This document shows, one piece after another, positions 62,197-64,000 of a DNA stretch of 64,000 nt. A program made the translations under genes and the position numbers. Within the stretch, counting starts at the first letter, position 1, and each line of letters opens with the position of its first letter. The stretch covers positions 434,001 through 498,000 of the forward strand of contig CAVZOP010000015.1 of assembly GCA_963776935.1 (NCBI GenBank). Direction: 5' to 3'. Under the pieces are notes generated by a model. It had not been told where the DNA came from. It was given only the letters and a program-made list of their open reading frames with translations, and did not search any database. Source of the DNA: JALOLG01 sp963776935. GTDB lineage: Bacteria; Actinomycetota; Acidimicrobiia; Acidimicrobiales; Ilumatobacteraceae.

Positions 62197-63564
62197 CGCC
62201 TGGCGACCGACTCGACGAACCGCTCGACGTCCTCCAGGGCAGCCGGCATGGTGACCGTGCGCTCTGGGCGATCGAGCAGGTCGGCGAGATGCACGGGCAG
62301 GGGTGGGCGCACGCCCGTCGCCCGCTCGACAGCGTCGGGGAACTTGGCCGGATGGGCCGTCGCCAGGGTGACGATCGGATGCTCACTCCCGAGCGATCGA
62401 GCCGCCGCCGTGGCGGTGGCGGTGTGCGGGTCGATCAACAGCCCGGTCTCGCGGTGGACTCGTGCGATCTCGGCGATGGTCGCATCGTCGTCCGCGCTCG
62501 GCACCCCGGAACGAACCCTCGATCCACTCCGCTCGCTGATCGGCCTCGAGGTCGAGCTGGTCCCTGACCCGGAACCGCTGCAGCTGGTCGCTCGTCTGCC
62601 CACCGTCGCGCCCGTTGATCTCGAACAACAGCCGCTCGAAGTTCGACGACACCTGGATGTCCATGCTCGGGCTCAACGTCGGCACCACCTCGCGCACCGA
62701 CATGGGGGCGCCGTTCACGAAACGGGTGATGATGTCGTTGGTGTTGGAGGCGACGATGAAGTCGGCGATCGGGGCGCCCATCCGGCGGGCGATCCAGCCG
62801 GACAACACGTTGCCGAAGTTGCCGGTCGGGACGCAGAACGTGACCGGCCCCGACAACGCCCGCGACGCCGTGACGTAGTACACGACCTGCGCCATCACCC
62901 GTGCCCAGTTGATCGAGTTCACCGCCGACAAGCGCATCCGATCCCGGAACGGCGCATCGTTGAACATCGCCTTCACGAGGTCCTGGCAGTCGTCGAACGT
63001 GCCGTCGATCGCGACCGTGTGCACGTTGTCGTCGGCGACGGTGGTCATCTGGCGGCGTTGGACCTCGCTCGTGCGGCCCGCCGGGTAGAGGATCACGATG
63101 TCGACGTGCTTGCATCCGCGCACGGCGTCGATCGCGGCCGATCCGGTGTCGCCGCTCGTGGCGCCGATGATCATCACGCGCTCGTCTCGTTCGGCCAGCA
63201 CGTGCTCGAAGAGCCGCCCGACGAGCTGCAACGCGACGTCCTTGAACGCCAGGGTCGGCCCGTGGAAGAGCTCCTGCAACCAGTGGGCATCGTCGATCTG
63301 GACGAGCGGTGTGACGGCCGGATGGCGGAACGTCGCGTAGGCGTCGTGGCAGATCCGATCGAACACCACCTGGTCGATCTCGCCCTCGACGAACGGCCAC
63401 ATCACAGCCGCAGCGACGTCGGCGTAGTTCCTGACACCGGTCAGATCAGGTAGCGCCGGCCACGCGGCGGGCATGTGCAGCCCGCCGTCGACGGCGAGCC
63501 CCGTGAGCAACACGTCAGCGAAGCCCAGCTCGGGCGCCGCACCGCGCGTCGACACATATCGCAT
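62193..63564 (-). CDS. thrC: Threonine synthase (frameshifted)
   Basis: Converts O-phosphohomoserine to threonine with PLP. The first 360 residues are in one frame: MRYVSTRGAAPELGFADVLL, FHGPTLAFKDVALQLVGRL with the PLP lysine, IGATSGDTGSAAIDAVRG and VPTGNFGNVLSGWIARRMG. Near 62498-62511 (TTCCGGGGTGCC on the minus strand) the reading moves +1 and continues SADDDATIAEIARVHRETGLLIDPHTATATAAA to VESVARR. Restored length about 456 residues, normal. TGA of hom and the thrC ATG are 1 nt apart. As an essential gene it is probably intact in the cell. Confidence 0.9.
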
Positions 63565-63565
63565 G

Positions 63566-64000
63566 TCAACCGCCGATCACGCGCAGCAGCCCGCCGATGC
63601 GGCGCACCACGTCGAGATCGCGCAACTCCCGCACGGTCGACTGCACGTCGGCCTCGCGCGCTTCGTGGGTGATGAACACGAGCCGGGCGTCGTCGCCGAT
63701 CCCTTCCTGCTCGAGGGCGCGGATGCTGACGCCGTGGCGGGCGAATACGCCGGTCACCGCGTGGAGGACGCCGGGCTGATCCGTCACCTCGAGTCCAAGC
63801 AGGTACTCGGCGCTGGTCTCGTCGATCGGGCGGATCACGGCCTTGGCGAACGAGCCGAGCGAACCGTGGGTGCCCTTCGTCAGGTTCACGGCGGCGTCGA
63901 TCACGTCGCCGAGCACGGCGCTCGCGGTTGGGAGCCCACCGGCGCCGCGTCCGTAGAACATCAGCGAGCCGACCGCATCACCCTCGATGAACACCGCGTT
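63566..64000 (-). CDS. hom: Homoserine dehydrogenase, C-terminal part
   Basis: Reduces aspartate semialdehyde to homoserine. The frame is open at the right edge, so only the last 144 residues are seen: FYGRGAGGLPTASAVLGDVIDAA, typical of the end of the catalytic domain, then an ACT regulatory domain (YLLGLEVTDQPGVLHAVTGVFARHGVSIRALEQEG). Followed after 1 nt by thrC, as in many actinobacteria. The ACT domain suggests feedback inhibition by threonine. Confidence 0.92.
   Translation of the reverse strand, partial: NAVFIEGDAVGSLMFYGRGAGGLPTASAVLGDVIDAAVNLTKGTHGSLGSFAKAVIRPIDETSAEYLLGLEVTDQPGVLHAVTGVFARHGVSIRALEQEGIGDDARLVFITHEAREADVQSTVRELRDLDVVRRIGGLLRVIGG

Noticed and set aside
1..64000. tRNA or rRNA genes
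   Set aside because: The gaps between genes are short and I saw no cloverleaf with a GGTTCGA-type arm; absence is by eye only and a tRNAscan run would settle it.

Overview
The window is very GC-rich with dense, often overlapping genes. Several traits point to an actinobacterium: F420-pathway cofC/fbiD, pafB-pafC, an HU protein with a Lys/Ala-rich tail, a MenJ-type menaquinone reductase, polyphosphate glucokinase, a HAIR-like heat-shock operator and many apparently leaderless genes. The mix with Tat-exported DUF1501/DUF1800 proteins and a recurring secreted VDVxGY domain suggests Acidimicrobiia (Ilumatobacter-like). That lineage call is inference, not a database result.

Layout. 1-5 kb: the end of cofC/fbiD, a PIG-L deacetylase, HU and its split tail, a HIT protein, PhoH2, a 57-residue helical protein and a DnaQ-like exonuclease. 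5-11 kb: a minus-strand run pgl, pgi, PPOX flavoprotein, 3-hydroxyacyl-CoA dehydrogenase, pafB, pafC; the last four overlap by a few bases. 11-20 kb: DUF305 protein, zinc-protease lipoprotein, ppx, L,D-transpeptidase, glycosyltransferase, argG and an M20 peptidase. 20-24 kb: SMR-like transporter and XRE regulator around a repeated operator, a badly frameshifted secreted protein and two small-molecule kinases. 24-32 kb: a fused indolepyruvate:ferredoxin oxidoreductase, a Tat-secreted protein, an orphan contractile-tail tube protein, an alpha/beta hydrolase, ppgK and a multi-span membrane protein with a large cytosolic domain. 32-40 kb: menJ with chorismate mutase, a hydroxyacid dehydrogenase, an HpaI-type aldolase, a fructosamine-kinase-like protein, prfA-prmC, hsp20 and a conserved hypothetical gene. 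40-51 kb: an NHL/TIG secreted protein, a regulator with a flavin disulfide reductase, an Ldh-type dehydrogenase with an enolase-superfamily enzyme, and the DUF1501-DUF1800 pair. 51-64 kb: rpmE, an acyltransferase, rho, an amine-catabolism cluster of gamma-glutamyl type (PuuD-, PuuC- and PuuA-like plus an SDR), a sarcosine/dimethylglycine-dehydrogenase-like flavoprotein, a choline-kinase-like protein, thrC and the end of hom.

Regulation and quality. About 16 genes have a TANNNT-like -10 box only 6-9 nt before the start codon, indicating leaderless transcripts; I used this to choose starts. Two near-identical 49-bp palindromes lie in convergent intergenic gaps. At least twelve reading-frame breaks occur, and nearly all are net +1. 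That suggests insertion errors in the assembly rather than a genome full of dead genes, although real breaks cannot be excluded. No gap exceeds 300 bases; the largest (54149-54433) is the rho promoter and leader. I saw no tRNA, rRNA, CRISPR array, insertion sequence or phage cluster.
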